NCBI GenBank assembly: GCA_963662155.1
Contig: OY759267.1
Coordinates: forward strand, 34,266,976-34,330,975
DNA: 64,000 nt
Direction: 5' to 3'
Source: Lamellibrachia columna
Lineage: Eukaryota > Annelida > Polychaeta > Sabellida > Siboglinidae
The notes beneath the pieces are model-generated. The model was given only the letters and a program-made list of their open reading frames with translations. It did no database searches and was not told the origin of the DNA. Each line of letters begins with the position of its first letter. The first letter of the stretch is position 1. Of this stretch, positions 22,388 through 33,644 are shown piece by piece. Position numbers and translations under genes: made by a program.

Positions 22388-23731
22388 CAGTATATTAGGG
22401 TGGGGGGTGGTGGGGACATCTTCAAACTAGTGCAGCCTCCCTCTGATAAGTTACATCAAAGCAGAACAAGTCACATTATAATATACTTATTTAGCAGTCA
22501 ACTTTTGTTTATTTCAGTTAATTAGACACAGTCACCTTTACTCAAGTCCATATGAAGAGCACACATCTATTGGGAGTTGAGAAAATCCTGGACAGGCCCA
22601 GCTGTTATCTGATATGGCCTAGTGAGCTGACGTAACTGTTTCACATGGAAGGTGAGTTGTTTTTGAGGACTCCACTATGTAGGTTATGTAATGTTATGCT
22701 ATTCGACAAGTTGAGGTGTCTGTCTTTTCAGTAATCCACAGTCAAAGGTGATATTTGGGTCTGTTTACATAGGTGTATTGTGGCACCAGGTAAAAAATTA
22801 TTATAACTTTCAGTATGGAATAACAACTGGCTATATAGAATTTGATTACAGAACACATGCTGGACTATTCCAAAAATTATGTTACAAGTTAATTCGAGTG
22901 AGCTGAAAAAAGTGAGTGTATTCGAGAATCGTACTAGAATACAGACTGTCTCAAGCTGAAGTAGCTCATATATGTGTGTTCTGCCCAATACAGGTGGTGG
23001 TTCCTTGTGTATGTAAGCAACTCCAATAACTAGGTAGGACATAAATTTTTTGAATGAATGCATGATTTTCATTTACCTTTATCAACAGGCTAAATTAAAT
23101 TTTTGTCTGCACAATTACCATTTTTATTTGGGGTAAGACCACAGTTGACCTTCCTGTTTACTGTTTCACACGAATGTAGGGCACGCGAAATTGTGAAATG
23201 TGAACTTAATAAATTCATATTATGTGACATGAGTGCCTTTGAGCATGAATATTCACAGGTTTGTTTATAGAAGCTATTGGCTGTGAAATAGTGCATTTTT
23301 TGGAGAGTTTAACTGGCGGAGGGATTTATGAGAATTGTTCTGCTATGGGCCACGTGGACGCATGAATACACGTCGGAAACTGCCAGCAATCCTGAAGGAG
23401 TGGTTTGCACCACTCTGTCAAAGTCATCCTGGCTTAGCCTTGCAACCAAACCCCATTGCTAACCCCACTGGGTTCCTGTTGGATTGCTGCATCTGATGGT
23501 TTGTGGTAACTGTGGCCGGTCTTGAAGCCACCAATTTTCATCTTAATTCCACCAGCAGGTGGACATTTCTCCACACTCTTTCTACTACTACTACTACTAT
23601 CATGTGTTGTCTCCTCCATTTTAAAATCCCAGGTAAATCCAAGTAAAATTACTAATGAAAGTGACAAAACCGTTATCTGAATGCAAAGACGTCTAATCCA
23701 CCTGAGAAACCAGATGACAGTGACAGGAGAC
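22388..23731 (-). repeat. Satellite unit 7
   Basis: 1344 bp. It carries the same one-base frameshift (TTAGCCTTGCAACC), the same CACGTGGACGCATG and the same TTTATGAGAATT as unit 3. Confidence 0.9.
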
Positions 23732-25077
23732 CAGTATATTAGGGGGGGGGTGGGGATATCTTCAAACTAGTGCAGCCTCCCTCTGATAAGTTACATCAAA
23801 GCAGAACAAGTCACATTATAATATAATTACTTAGCAGTCAACTTTTGTTTATTTCAGTTAATTAGACACAGTCACCTTTGCTCAAGTCCATGTGAAGGGC
23901 ACACATCTATTGGGAGTTGAGAAAATCCTGGACAGGCCCAGCTGTTATCTGATATGGCCTAGTGAGCTGACGTAACTGTTTCACATGGAAGGTGAGTTGT
24001 TTTTGAGGACTCCACTAAGTAGGTTAAGTAATGTTATGCAATTCGACAAGTTGAGGTGTCTGTCTTTTCAGTAATCCACACTCAAAAGTGATATTTGGGT
24101 CTGTTTACATAGGTGTATTGTGGCACAAGGTAAAAAATTATTATAACTTTCAGTATGGAATAACAACTGGCTATATAGAATTTGATTACAGTACACATGC
24201 TGGACTATTCCAAAAATTATGTTACATGTTCATTCGAGTGAGCTGAAAAAGTGAGTGTATAAGAGTATCGTACTAGAATACAGACTGTCTCAAGCTGAAG
24301 TAGCTCATATATGTGTGTTCTGCCCACCACAGGTGGTGGTTCCTTGTGTATGTAAGCAACTCCAACAACTAGGTAGGACATAGATTTTTTGCATGAATGC
24401 ATGATTTTCATTTACCTTTATCAACAGTCTAAATAAAAAAAAATTCTGCACAGTTACCATTTTTATTTGGGGTAAGACCACAGTTGACCTTCCTGTTTAC
24501 TGTTTCACACGAATGTAGGGCACGCGAAATTGTGAAATGTGAATTTAATAAATTCATATTATTTGACATGAGTGCCTTTGAGCATGAATATTCACAGGTT
24601 TGTTTATAGAAGCTATTGGCTGTGAAATAGTGCATTTTTTGGAGAGTTTAACTGGCGTTGGGATTTATGGGAATTTGTCTGCTATGGGCCACGTGGGCGC
24701 ATGAATACACGTCGGAAACTGCCAGCAATCCTGAAGGAGTGGTTTGCACCACTCTGTCAAAGTCATCCTGGCTTAGCCGTGGCAACCAAACCCCACTGCT
24801 AACCCCACTGGGTTCCTGTTGGATTGCTGCGTCTGATGGTTTGTGGTAACAGTGGCCGGTCTTGAAGCCACCAATTTTCATCTTAATTCCACCAGCAGGT
24901 GGACATTTCTCCTCACTCTTTCTACTACTACTACTACTACTACTATCATGTGTTGTCTCCTCCATTTTAAAATCCCAGGTAAATCCAAGTAAAATTACTA
25001 ATGAAAGTGACAAAACCGTTATCTGAATGCAAAGACATCTAATCCACCTGAGAAACCAGATGACAGTGACAGGAGAC
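23732..25077 (-). repeat. Satellite unit 8
   Basis: 1346 bp. Frame intact at 24648-25013, with the longest serine run of the array because of two extra CTA triplets. Confidence 0.9.
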
Positions 25078-26414
25078 CAGTATATTATGGGGGGGACATC
25101 TTCAAACTAGTGCAGCCTCCTTCTGATAAGTTACATCAAAGCAGAACAAGTCACATTATAATATAATTACTTAGCAGTCAACTTTTGTTTATTTCAGTTA
25201 ATTAGACACAGTCACCTTTACTCAAGTCCATGTGAAGAGCACACATCTATTGGGAGTTGAGAAAATCCTGGACAGGCCCAGCTGTTATCTGTTATGGCCT
25301 AGTGAGCTGACGTTACTGTTTCACATGGAAGGTGAGTTGTTTTTGAGGACTCCACTAAGTAGGTTATGTAATGTTATGCAATTCGACAAGTTGAGGTGTC
25401 TGTCTTTTAAGTAATCCACAGTCAAAGGTGATATTTGGGTCTGTTTACATATGTGTATTGTGGCACCAGGTAAAAAATTATTATAACTTTCAGTATAGAA
25501 TAACAACTGGCTATATAGAATTTGATTACAGAACACATGCTGGACTATTCCAAAAATTATGTTACAAGTTCGTTCGAGTGAGCTGAAAAAGTGAGTGTAT
25601 TCGAGTATCGTACTAGAATACAGACTGTCTCAAGCTGAAGTAGCTCATATATGTGTGTTCTGCCCACCACAGGTGGTGGTTCCTTGTGTATCTAAACAAC
25701 TCCAACAACTAGGTAGGACATAGATGTTTTGCCTCAATGCATGATTTTCATTTACCTTTATCAACAGTGTAAATAAAAAAAAAATCTGCACAGTTACCAT
25801 TTTTATTTGGGGTAAGACCATAGTTGACCTTCCTGTTTACTCTTTCACACGAATGTAGGGCACGCGAAATTGTGAAATGTGAACTTAGTAAATTCATATT
25901 ATGTGACATGAGTGCCTTTGAACAAGAATATTCACAGGTTTGTTTATAGAAGCTATTGGCTGTGAAATAGTGCATTTTTTGGAGAGTTTAACTGGCGGAG
26001 GGATTTATGGGAATTTTTCTGCTATGGGCCACGTGGGCGCATGAATACACGTCGGAAACTGCCAGCAATCCTGAAGGAGTGGTTTGCACCACTCTGTCAA
26101 AGTCATCCTGGCTTAGCCGTGGCAACCAAACCACACTGCTAACCCCACTGGGTTCCTGTTGGATTGCTGCATCTGATGGTTTGTGGTAACAGTGGCCGGT
26201 CTTGAAGCCACCAATTTTCATCTTAATTCCACCAGCAGGTGGACATTTCTCCTCACACTTTCTCCTACTACTACTACTACTATCATGTGTTGTCTCCTCC
26301 ATTTTAAAATCCCAGGTAAATCCAAGTAAAATTACTAATGAAAGTTACAAAACCGTTATCTGAATGCAAATGCGTCTAATCCACCTGAGAAACCAGATGA
26401 CAGTGACAGGATAC
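25078..26414 (-). repeat. Satellite unit 9
   Basis: 1337 bp. Frame open at 25988-26302 from the MEETTHD methionine; the stretch upstream of that ATG is not open as far as in other units. Confidence 0.9.
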
Positions 26415-27759
26415 CAGTATATTAGGGGGGGGGGGGTGGGGACATCTTCAAACTAGTGCAGCCTCCCTCTGATAAGTTACATCAAAGCAGAACAAGTCAC
26501 ATTATAATATAATTACTTAGCAGTCAACTTTTGTTTATTTCAGTTAATTAGACACAGTCACCTTTACTCAAGTCCATGTGAAGTGCACACATCTATTGGG
26601 AGTTGAGAAAATCCTGGACAGGCCCAGCTGTTATCTGATATGGCCTAGTGAACTGACGTAACTGTTTCACATGGAAGGTGAGTTGTTTTTGAGGACTCCA
26701 CTAAGTAGGTTATGTAATGTTATGCAATTCGACAAGTTGAGGTGTCTGTCTTTTCAGTAATCCACAGTCAAAGGTGATATTTGGGTCTGTTTACATAGGT
26801 GTATTGTGGCACTAGGTAAAAAAATATTATAACTTTCAGTATAGAATAACAACTGGCTATATAGAATTTGATTACAGAACACATGCTGGACTATTCCAAA
26901 AATTATGTTACAAGTTCATTCGAGTGAGCTGAAAAAGGGTGAGTGTATTCGAGTATCGTACTAGAATACAGACTGTCTCAAGCTGAAGTAGCTCATATAT
27001 GTGTGTTCTGCCCACCACAGGTGGTGGTTCCTTGTGTATGAAAGCAACTCCAACAACTAGGTAGGACATAGATTTTTTGCATAAATGCATGATTTTCATT
27101 TACCTTTATCAACAGTCTAAATAAAAAAAAATTCTGCACAGTTACCATTTTTATTTGGGGTAAGACCACAGTTGACCTTCCTGTTTACTGTTTCACACGA
27201 ATGTAGGGCACGCGAAATTGTGAAATGTGAACTTAAAAAATTCATATTATGTGACATGAGTGCCTTTCAACATTAATATTCACAGGTTTGTTTATAGAAG
27301 CTATTGGCTGTGAAATAGTGCATTTTTTGGAGAGTTTAACTGGCGGAGGGATTTATGGGAATGTTTCTGCTATGGGCCACGTGGGCGCATGAATACACGT
27401 CGGAAACTGCCAGCAATCCTGAAGGAGTGGTTTGCACCACTCTGTCAAAGTCATCCTGGCTTAGCCGTGGCAACCAAACCCCACTGCTAACCCCACTGGG
27501 TTCCTGTTGGATTGCTGCATCTGATGGTTTGTGGTAACAGTGGCCGGTCTTGAAGCCACCAATTTTCATCTTAATTCCACCAGCAGGTGGATATTTCTCC
27601 TCACTCTTTCTACTACTACTACTACTATCATGTGTTGTCTCCTCCATTTTAAAATCCCAGGTAAATCCAAGTAAAATTACTAATGAAAGTGACAAAACCG
27701 TTATCTGAATGCAAATGCGTCTAATCCACCTGAGAAACCAGATGACAGTGACAGGATAC
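26415..27759 (-). repeat. Satellite unit 10
   Basis: 1345 bp. Frame intact at 27336-27695. The start of this unit and of the following partial unit share GATACCAG, GTGCACACATC and TAGTGAACTGACG, so they duplicated recently. Confidence 0.9.
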
Positions 27760-28166
27760 CAGTATATTAGGGGGGGGGGGGTGGGGACATCTTCAAACTA
27801 GTGCAGCCTCCCTCTGATAAGTTACATAAAAGCAGAACAAGTCACATTATAATATAATTACTTAGCAGTCAACTTTTGTTTATTTCAGTTAATTAGACAC
27901 AGTCACCTTTACTCAAGTCCATGTGAAGTGCACACATCTATTGGGAGTTGAGAAAATCCTGGACAGGCCCAGCTGTTATCTGATATGGCCTAGTGAACTG
28001 ACGTAACTGTTTCACATGGAAGGTGAGTTGTTTTTGAGGACTCCACTAAGTAGGTTATGTAATGTTATGCAATTCGACAAGTTGAGGTGTCTGGCTTTTC
28101 AGTAATCCACACTCAAAGGTGATATTTGGGTCTGTTTACATAGGTGTATTGTGGCACCAGGTAAAA
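27760..28166. repeat. Satellite unit 11, partial
   Basis: Only the first 407 bp of a unit, ending within GCACCAGGTAAAAAAATA. The junction to LINE sequence is the same as at 1257-1262. Confidence 0.9.
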
Positions 28167-28171
28167 AAATA

Positions 28172-28660
28172 TACTTTCCTTTTTAGATTTTTCAAAATGT
28201 TTCTGTCCAACATGACTCCCTCTACCTTTCCCCGAGCATTCGCTCCCTGTTGTATCCGGCATCGCATTTCTACCTCTGAATGCTCATCCTCATTAACCAT
28301 TCCTCCAAGTTACACAAAGCCATCCACTTGGTTGAACTCCTCATCATCCAAACTAATGTTCAAGTCTTCTCTCTGATGTCAAACACACATCTCTTCTGTC
28401 TTCTCCCGGCTCATTATCGGTCCGTGCTTCTTGAACATCCCCTTCCATTGCTCCAACACTTCCTGTAGTTCTTGTTTTTTGTCTGCTATCATGGCCAGAT
28501 CGTTTGCATATATCACCTTCCTGAGAACATCCTTCATGCTGATCTTCCTGCTGATTACCACCATGATAAAGAGTAAAGGGTCATTTCCTTGCCTCTAACC
28601 GATGTTAACTTTAAACTCTTCCGACGACCCATATCCAACCACAACTCTTGTTTTTGTTCT
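28172..28660 (-). pseudogene. LINE reverse transcriptase fragment, right half of the LINE interrupted by the array
   Basis: Same segment as 1263-1768: the YANDLAMIAD box near 28490, a SREKTEEM box, KKQELQEVLEQW. One codon pair of the VALIS segment is deleted. Its 3' continuation is at the far side of the array (9029-9679), with about 230 bp of the LINE missing between the two halves. Confidence 0.75.
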
Positions 28661-28859
28661 CAGGAACATGACAGTTATGGGTGTTGCACGCCATGACACA
28701 GAACTGACTAAATACCACCAACTCATTACAAAGTCAGACTCCCAGATAAGTCAGGCTCCCAGATAACTTATTTTGTAATTTCTGTAAACTATTATAATGA
28801 TCAAACTACAACACTGACTGATATGTATTGCCTGTATAGACTTGATATCATCATTCCAG

Positions 28860-29032
28860 GTGCCACCATCAAACCTCAGTCACAAAAGTCAGTACACAAC
28901 ATGACTACATCAGTGGACGACACAGAGCCATTCGATTACACAACAATTGACGTACCAGCAGTAAAGACGTCACGACAGGACGGCGTCGGTGTCACCTGGG
29001 ACAAACCACACAAGGATGAGAAGTTCGACAGC
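28860..29032 (+). CDS. Candidate internal exon, product unknown (copy B, open)
   Basis: Acceptor TCATTCCAG and donor AGC-GTAAGTTC bound a 173-bp segment open in the frame PGATIKPQSQKSVHNMTTSV, then DDTEPFDYTTIDVPAVK and GVGVTWDKPHKDEKFDS. It starts in phase 1 and ends in phase 0. The frame also stays open outside the splice sites for a few codons. Composition (acidic, Thr-rich, with VTWDKP) looks coding; a fibronectin-III-like strand is conceivable but I would not claim it. Its partner in copy A has two frameshifting deletions and a lost donor, so if this is a real exon only this copy can work. Confidence 0.45.
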
Positions 29033-29049
29033 GTAAGTTCTTGGCTCAT

Positions 29050-29775
29050 GCTGATTATTGCACTCACAGCCAAGTCAGTCTTTACGCAGACATTACAGCT
29101 TACTTGAAGTGTAAAGCGATTGTTGTGCTCACAGCACAGTCAGTCTTTACACAGATATTACAGCTTACTTGAAGTGTAAAGTGATTGTTGTACTCACAGC
29201 CAAGTCAGTCTATACACAGATATTACAGCTTAGTTGAAGTGTCAAGTGATTGTTGTACTCACAGCCCAGTCAGTCTTTATTCCGACATTACAGGTGACAC
29301 GAATTGAAAAATTATTCTTCCACTCACATACCAGTGAGTCTTTATATAGGCCATACAACTGACTCAAAGTGTCAAATAATTATTGCACTTACATACCAGT
29401 GAGTCTCTATACAGATATAACAGCTGACTTGTAGTGTAAAGTGATTGTTGTACTCACAGCCAAGTCAGTCTTTACACATATATTACAGCTTAGTTGAAGT
29501 GTCACGTGATTGTTGTACTCACAGCCCAGTCAGTCTTTATTCCGACATTACAGCTGACAAGAATTGAAAAATTATTCTTCCACTCACATACCAGTGAGTC
29601 TTTATATAGGCCATACAACTGACTCAAAGTGTCAAATAATTATTGCACTTACATACCAGTGAGTCTCTATACAGATATAACAGCTGACTTGTAGTGTAAT
29701 GTGATTTTTGCACTCGCAACCCGGTTAGTCTTTCACGGACATTACAGCTTACTAGAAGTGTAAAGAGCTTTCTTG
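29050..29775. repeat. Minisatellite, about 65-bp period (copy B, about 11 units)
   Basis: Same unit as 2140-2525, with additional units. A block of about four units (pattern CACAGCC-AGTCAGTCTTTA then CATACCAGTGAGTCT) is itself repeated, which explains most of the length difference from copy A. Confidence 0.85.
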
Positions 29776-30216
29776 CTCGTGCATTAAAAACACGCGGGAA
29801 GGAGTTGTAGACCGAACTGCCCCAGGTATATGGGTAGCTGTCTTTCCCCAGGGGGCACCAAGATGGCTTTTTGGGGTATTTTTACTGCTGCAAATGTTGA
29901 TCCTTTTATGGTCGTCGGCACACTGCTTCAAATGTTCATCCTATCATTCCACTATTATTCAACAGATGTGTAAAATATATGTAATGTTTGGTCGAATTAT
30001 ATATATTTTTGGAATGGAACCATTGGTTGATTCAGACAGAAAAGGAAGCATTTAAGTAGACAGGTTTTCTTACACCTATGTGTAACAAGATATTTGTAAA
30101 AAAAATGTGTAACATATTCACAAGGCCTGCATTAAAAGAAACTGTAGAAAATTTGACCCATTCATTTATTGGCTTTTGGGATGATGAAATGACGACATCT
30201 GTTAATATCATTGCAG

Positions 30217-30324
30217 ACACAATGGGTCAGCTCTTTACTCCATCTCTCGTGAGTAGTACGTCACCACGAAGAAGTGAGTTGGTTGTTGTGCATCAATCAG
30301 CTGAGATTTTCCCAGAATCATATG
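30217..30324 (+). other. Candidate 108-bp exon (copy B)
   Basis: Same splice signals and length as 2944-3051. Two changes near the end (Ser to Phe, Ala to Ser) and no stop. Both copies staying open over 108 bp is weak support only. Product not recognised. Confidence 0.35.
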
Positions 30325-30729
30325 GTAAGTGAGCAAGGAATATATATTTAGACTGAATTAATATTACACCATTAATTATTTCAATACTATGCGGGAAAGT
30401 TCATTTTGGCAAAAGTGTACCCTGTACGTGAAAACGCCCACATACAAATGTATTTATTATTACCTTTGTTAAATTTAATTTATATAAATGTTATAACTTA
30501 TTGTATTATTAAAAAAAATACCGTTGCAGTCGACGGTTCAACATAATGAAGATATTGCCATATGGTTTCTCCTGGAAGTGTTTAAGGACAATCAATGCAG
30601 ACTGTTCTGGCGACACAGCAAATGATCAAGTGTTGACTGAATTAATACCATTCAGTGAACCATGTGTAGGTGTTAAATCTGTTATTGACCAGACTTGAGC
30701 GGATCTACACACTGGGTAGTGGGTCCAGG

Positions 30730-31180
30730 AAGTGTATGGAAGGAGACCATTTTCTTGCTGAAGCTATCTGCCGCATTTGATACCATTGGTCACAGGACAA
30801 CTTATTAAAAGTGTGTCAATGTGGTGTGGCATATCTGGAACAGAGCTGGTTCTCATAATATTTAACTGATAGATGCAAAAGAATGAAGATAGCGAATTGT
30901 TTCTCAGCTACGCTCCCTACTTCACGTAATGTTCCTCAGGGTGTTTCACTCTCTACGCTACTCTACTTGGCTCAGTTATCCAACGTCACAACTTGGATCA
31001 CCAAGTGTATGCTAATAAATCACAGACCTATGCTATTTTGGCTACATGAGATACAAATCACTTCCAAAACTAGTTCAGGGATTGTCTCCACAAAATCTTC
31101 CATTGGATGACAGAGACCACATTAAAGTTAAATGCAAGTAAATCCGAGTTAGTTATTATTGGTGGGGTAAATTTTGCATG
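30730..31180 (+). pseudogene. Decayed L2-like LINE fragment (copy B)
   Basis: Duplicate of 3460-3910 with the same boxes (LSAAFDTIGH, QVYANKSQTYAI, LKLNASKSELVIIGG) and the same inactivating changes, so decay preceded the duplication. Confidence 0.6.
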
Positions 31181-32057
31181 TCTATTTGAATCGATTAGGT
31201 GCGCACAATATGTTGCAAGACGTTTCCTTATGTGTCAGACTTTAGATTGCATGTAGAGAAGCACAGTAAAATCAAAACGTGTGGAAAGCATTAGCTTAAC
31301 AGTGTCGCCTGGCTGTTCTTCGATGAGAACAAATTTGCATGTTTGCTGGAGTGCCATAAAACACTAATATTATATAGCCTTTTTGTTTAGGGAGTGACGT
31401 AGAGTGATATAATGAAAGCATTGATTTACTAAAATGCAAGGAAGGACATCAACGTAATAATTTACATGTAATTGATTACGGATTGACAGACGTTTGCTAC
31501 GATGACAATAAAACTGATGCCGATTGACCAACTAATGCGAATCGAGAATAATAACCTGAATCTGAATATGTAATGATCGATGTACTTTTGTTTAAAAAAT
31601 AAGAGTCCAATGACGTGAGTGACACTTAGCATTATCTGCTATTTGGTTGCACCTCCTATCGGTCGCTGGAGAGACCAATCCACAGTCACCGGGTCTCTTA
31701 TGGTTACATATCGAGCAGCTCTCAGGGGAGAGATTTGTCGGCCCCCAGACCTTCCTGTAGTTCTCCAGCCAAACTACTGACAATCCCTATATGTTGAACT
31801 TGTAACCTCCTATGACAACACGACAACCCGTTTATATAGTAGGTAAACCTATTTAGCTGAATTTGTGGTGTGAACTCTTGAAACAGGTTAACTTTACATT
31901 TAACTGATATAACAACTACTAATTAAACAATTTAGTTAATTAGAATGTTTCTTATATGGCATAGTTCATGTTGTAATGCTGCAAAGTGTATAACATGCAT
32001 AAATAATATTACTAATCTATGTTATTGATATTGAATTATGCAGATCTAGTGGTGAAA

Positions 32058-32120
32058 TTATGCGCATGCGCCGGAAGTTATCACTCTAAGATGGCGTCTA
32101 CTAGAACGTTGGCCGTGTAA
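32058..32120 (+). promoter_or_regulatory. Promoter-like cluster: NRF1 + ETS + YY1/ATGGCG (copy B)
   Basis: Identical to 4786-4847: NRF1 palindrome at 32062-32071, ETS overlap, ATGGCG at 32091 and a nine-codon frame ending at 32120. Flanks carry several substitutions between copies, the cluster none. Confidence 0.6.
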
Positions 32121-33644
32121 TTGATATCAACAACCCTACAAAACCCTGTCTTAGGAATACAACACACTCCAAGTGGAAAAGGTTTATTATTATATTGGCA
32201 ATAGTATCATCGAACAGTTGTGATAACTGGTATGTCTGTTTATTATCTATGCATCTAGCAATTCCCACCGCCGTTACTTTGTTAACTGTTACGTTAGCCA
32301 ACAATAAGCCAAAACGCATAGAAAGTGTCCCGTCTCCTTGCCAGCAACAGTCTAGCAAAATTTTCATGCGACTAATACACAGTCATGAGTTGCATCAGAA
32401 GCAGAAAAACATAGTTGTCACTAATAAGTAATCTGTCCCAATACATTAACCAAAACTCCATATGAAATGATCAATCGTTTGTAGAATGAATAAAATATGT
32501 ATCAGAATTAAAACCATATCAAATATGTGTACTCCGTAGTATAGATATTATTTATCTACAAAGCCAAATAATGTTTATACACAAACCTTCCGCATTCTGG
32601 TAGGTCACAAAGTCCCTGTTTATAATGCTCCTTATGTTAGTAGCTGTCTCGAATCATCTCTTTCTTCACCAATTTCGTCCGACTGGCTGTCAACGCAATG
32701 CATTTCTACCTATCTAGATGAGATCAGCTTTTACAGAGAACACCACAGGAAGCACGCAGCGTGTGCTATTGATATACAACGTATGTTGAAGCAGATAACA
32801 TGCACTCCAACACGGATGTAGCTCACGAAATGCTATCTTGCACACTCCTCCATATTTCTCCAATTGATCATTCTTCGGTCATGGTAGGCCGTACACCGTA
32901 TACCAATTTTTGGAAGAAGAATCACCAACTTCGCATGGATTGCTATATAAGACACGCTAAATGCAAGAACTCCCCGCATGCTGGCTGGTAAACAGGAATG
33001 AACCATTGTGGTCTGTTGTCTGTGCTGGCGGAAGTAATCAACGAACTACGACACGCATTGTCCATGCGCTCGGACGGCGTTGTCCTGTTTGCATAACATA
33101 ATATATTGCAGCACCACGCCTTGACACCTGTCAACGCCCTGAATGACGTTGTAATCCTCACTTAGAAGCGCAATTTCTATGTCGCAATTATTCTGGTATC
33201 CTAATTGTATCGACACATGCGTGTTGTTCTATTGAGGATACGTAATCGTTCTGTTTACAGCAATTTTCTCAACATGGTTACACCAAAAAATAATAGTACG
33301 CATCAGTTAGTGTACGTTCAGTGTTCAAAGTGTTTTACACTTCACCCCTAGCGCACCTGTTCATTCCAACTCCATCTCGACTTCTCTGGGAAGCACTCAG
33401 TCATGCTGCAGTTACTGCTCGAAGACCATTCGTACGTATAATCACCACTGCATATAGCCAGATACTCATTCATACAAACGAATGAGCTGTGGCAATGTTC
33501 GGTGAAACAAATTGCCAAAGCTTCGAAACGGCAGCAAGACGGTTCAAGCTAGGGTTTTCACAACTGTGAGCCTGACGTTCTATCTGGAACGTTATCACGC
33601 CCCATTCGATGGGAGAGAAGGAGAAAGGTCAGAGAAAAATTTGG
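32121..33644. other. No recognisable gene
   Basis: Duplicate of 4848-6360. Only short frames without recognisable motifs. Confidence 0.5.

Larger units (their letters stand above)
9678..28166. repeat. Tandem satellite array, 10 units of about 1.34 kb plus a partial unit
   Basis: The marker CAGTATATTA recurs at 9678, 11015, 12356, 13693, 15026, 16368 (one-base variant), 22388, 23732, 25078, 26415 and 27760. Intervals are 1333-1346 bp, except the one holding a 4683-bp LINE. All units are head to tail. Each has a first half (G-run, a TGACGTAA motif, ATGGAAGGTGAGTTG) and a second half (CCACCACAGGTGGTGG palindrome, GGCCACGTGGGCGC). It ends with the N-terminal frame of a MULE-type transposase on the minus strand. 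Units differ by a few percent. The array sits between two halves of one LINE type. Confidence 0.95.
28167..33636. repeat. Segmental duplication, copy B (partner 1258-6360)
   Basis: Same order and orientation as copy A: LINE fragment, exon-like segment, 65-bp minisatellite, second exon-like segment, L2 fragment, promoter cluster. It is longer by about 370 bp, almost all of it extra minisatellite units. The exon-like segment is intact here and broken in copy A. Confidence 0.92.

Noticed and set aside
9678..28166. rDNA, histone or 5S gene cluster as explanation for the tandem array
   Set aside because: The unit contains no rRNA-like or histone-like sequence; its only recognisable coding text is the transposase N-terminus.
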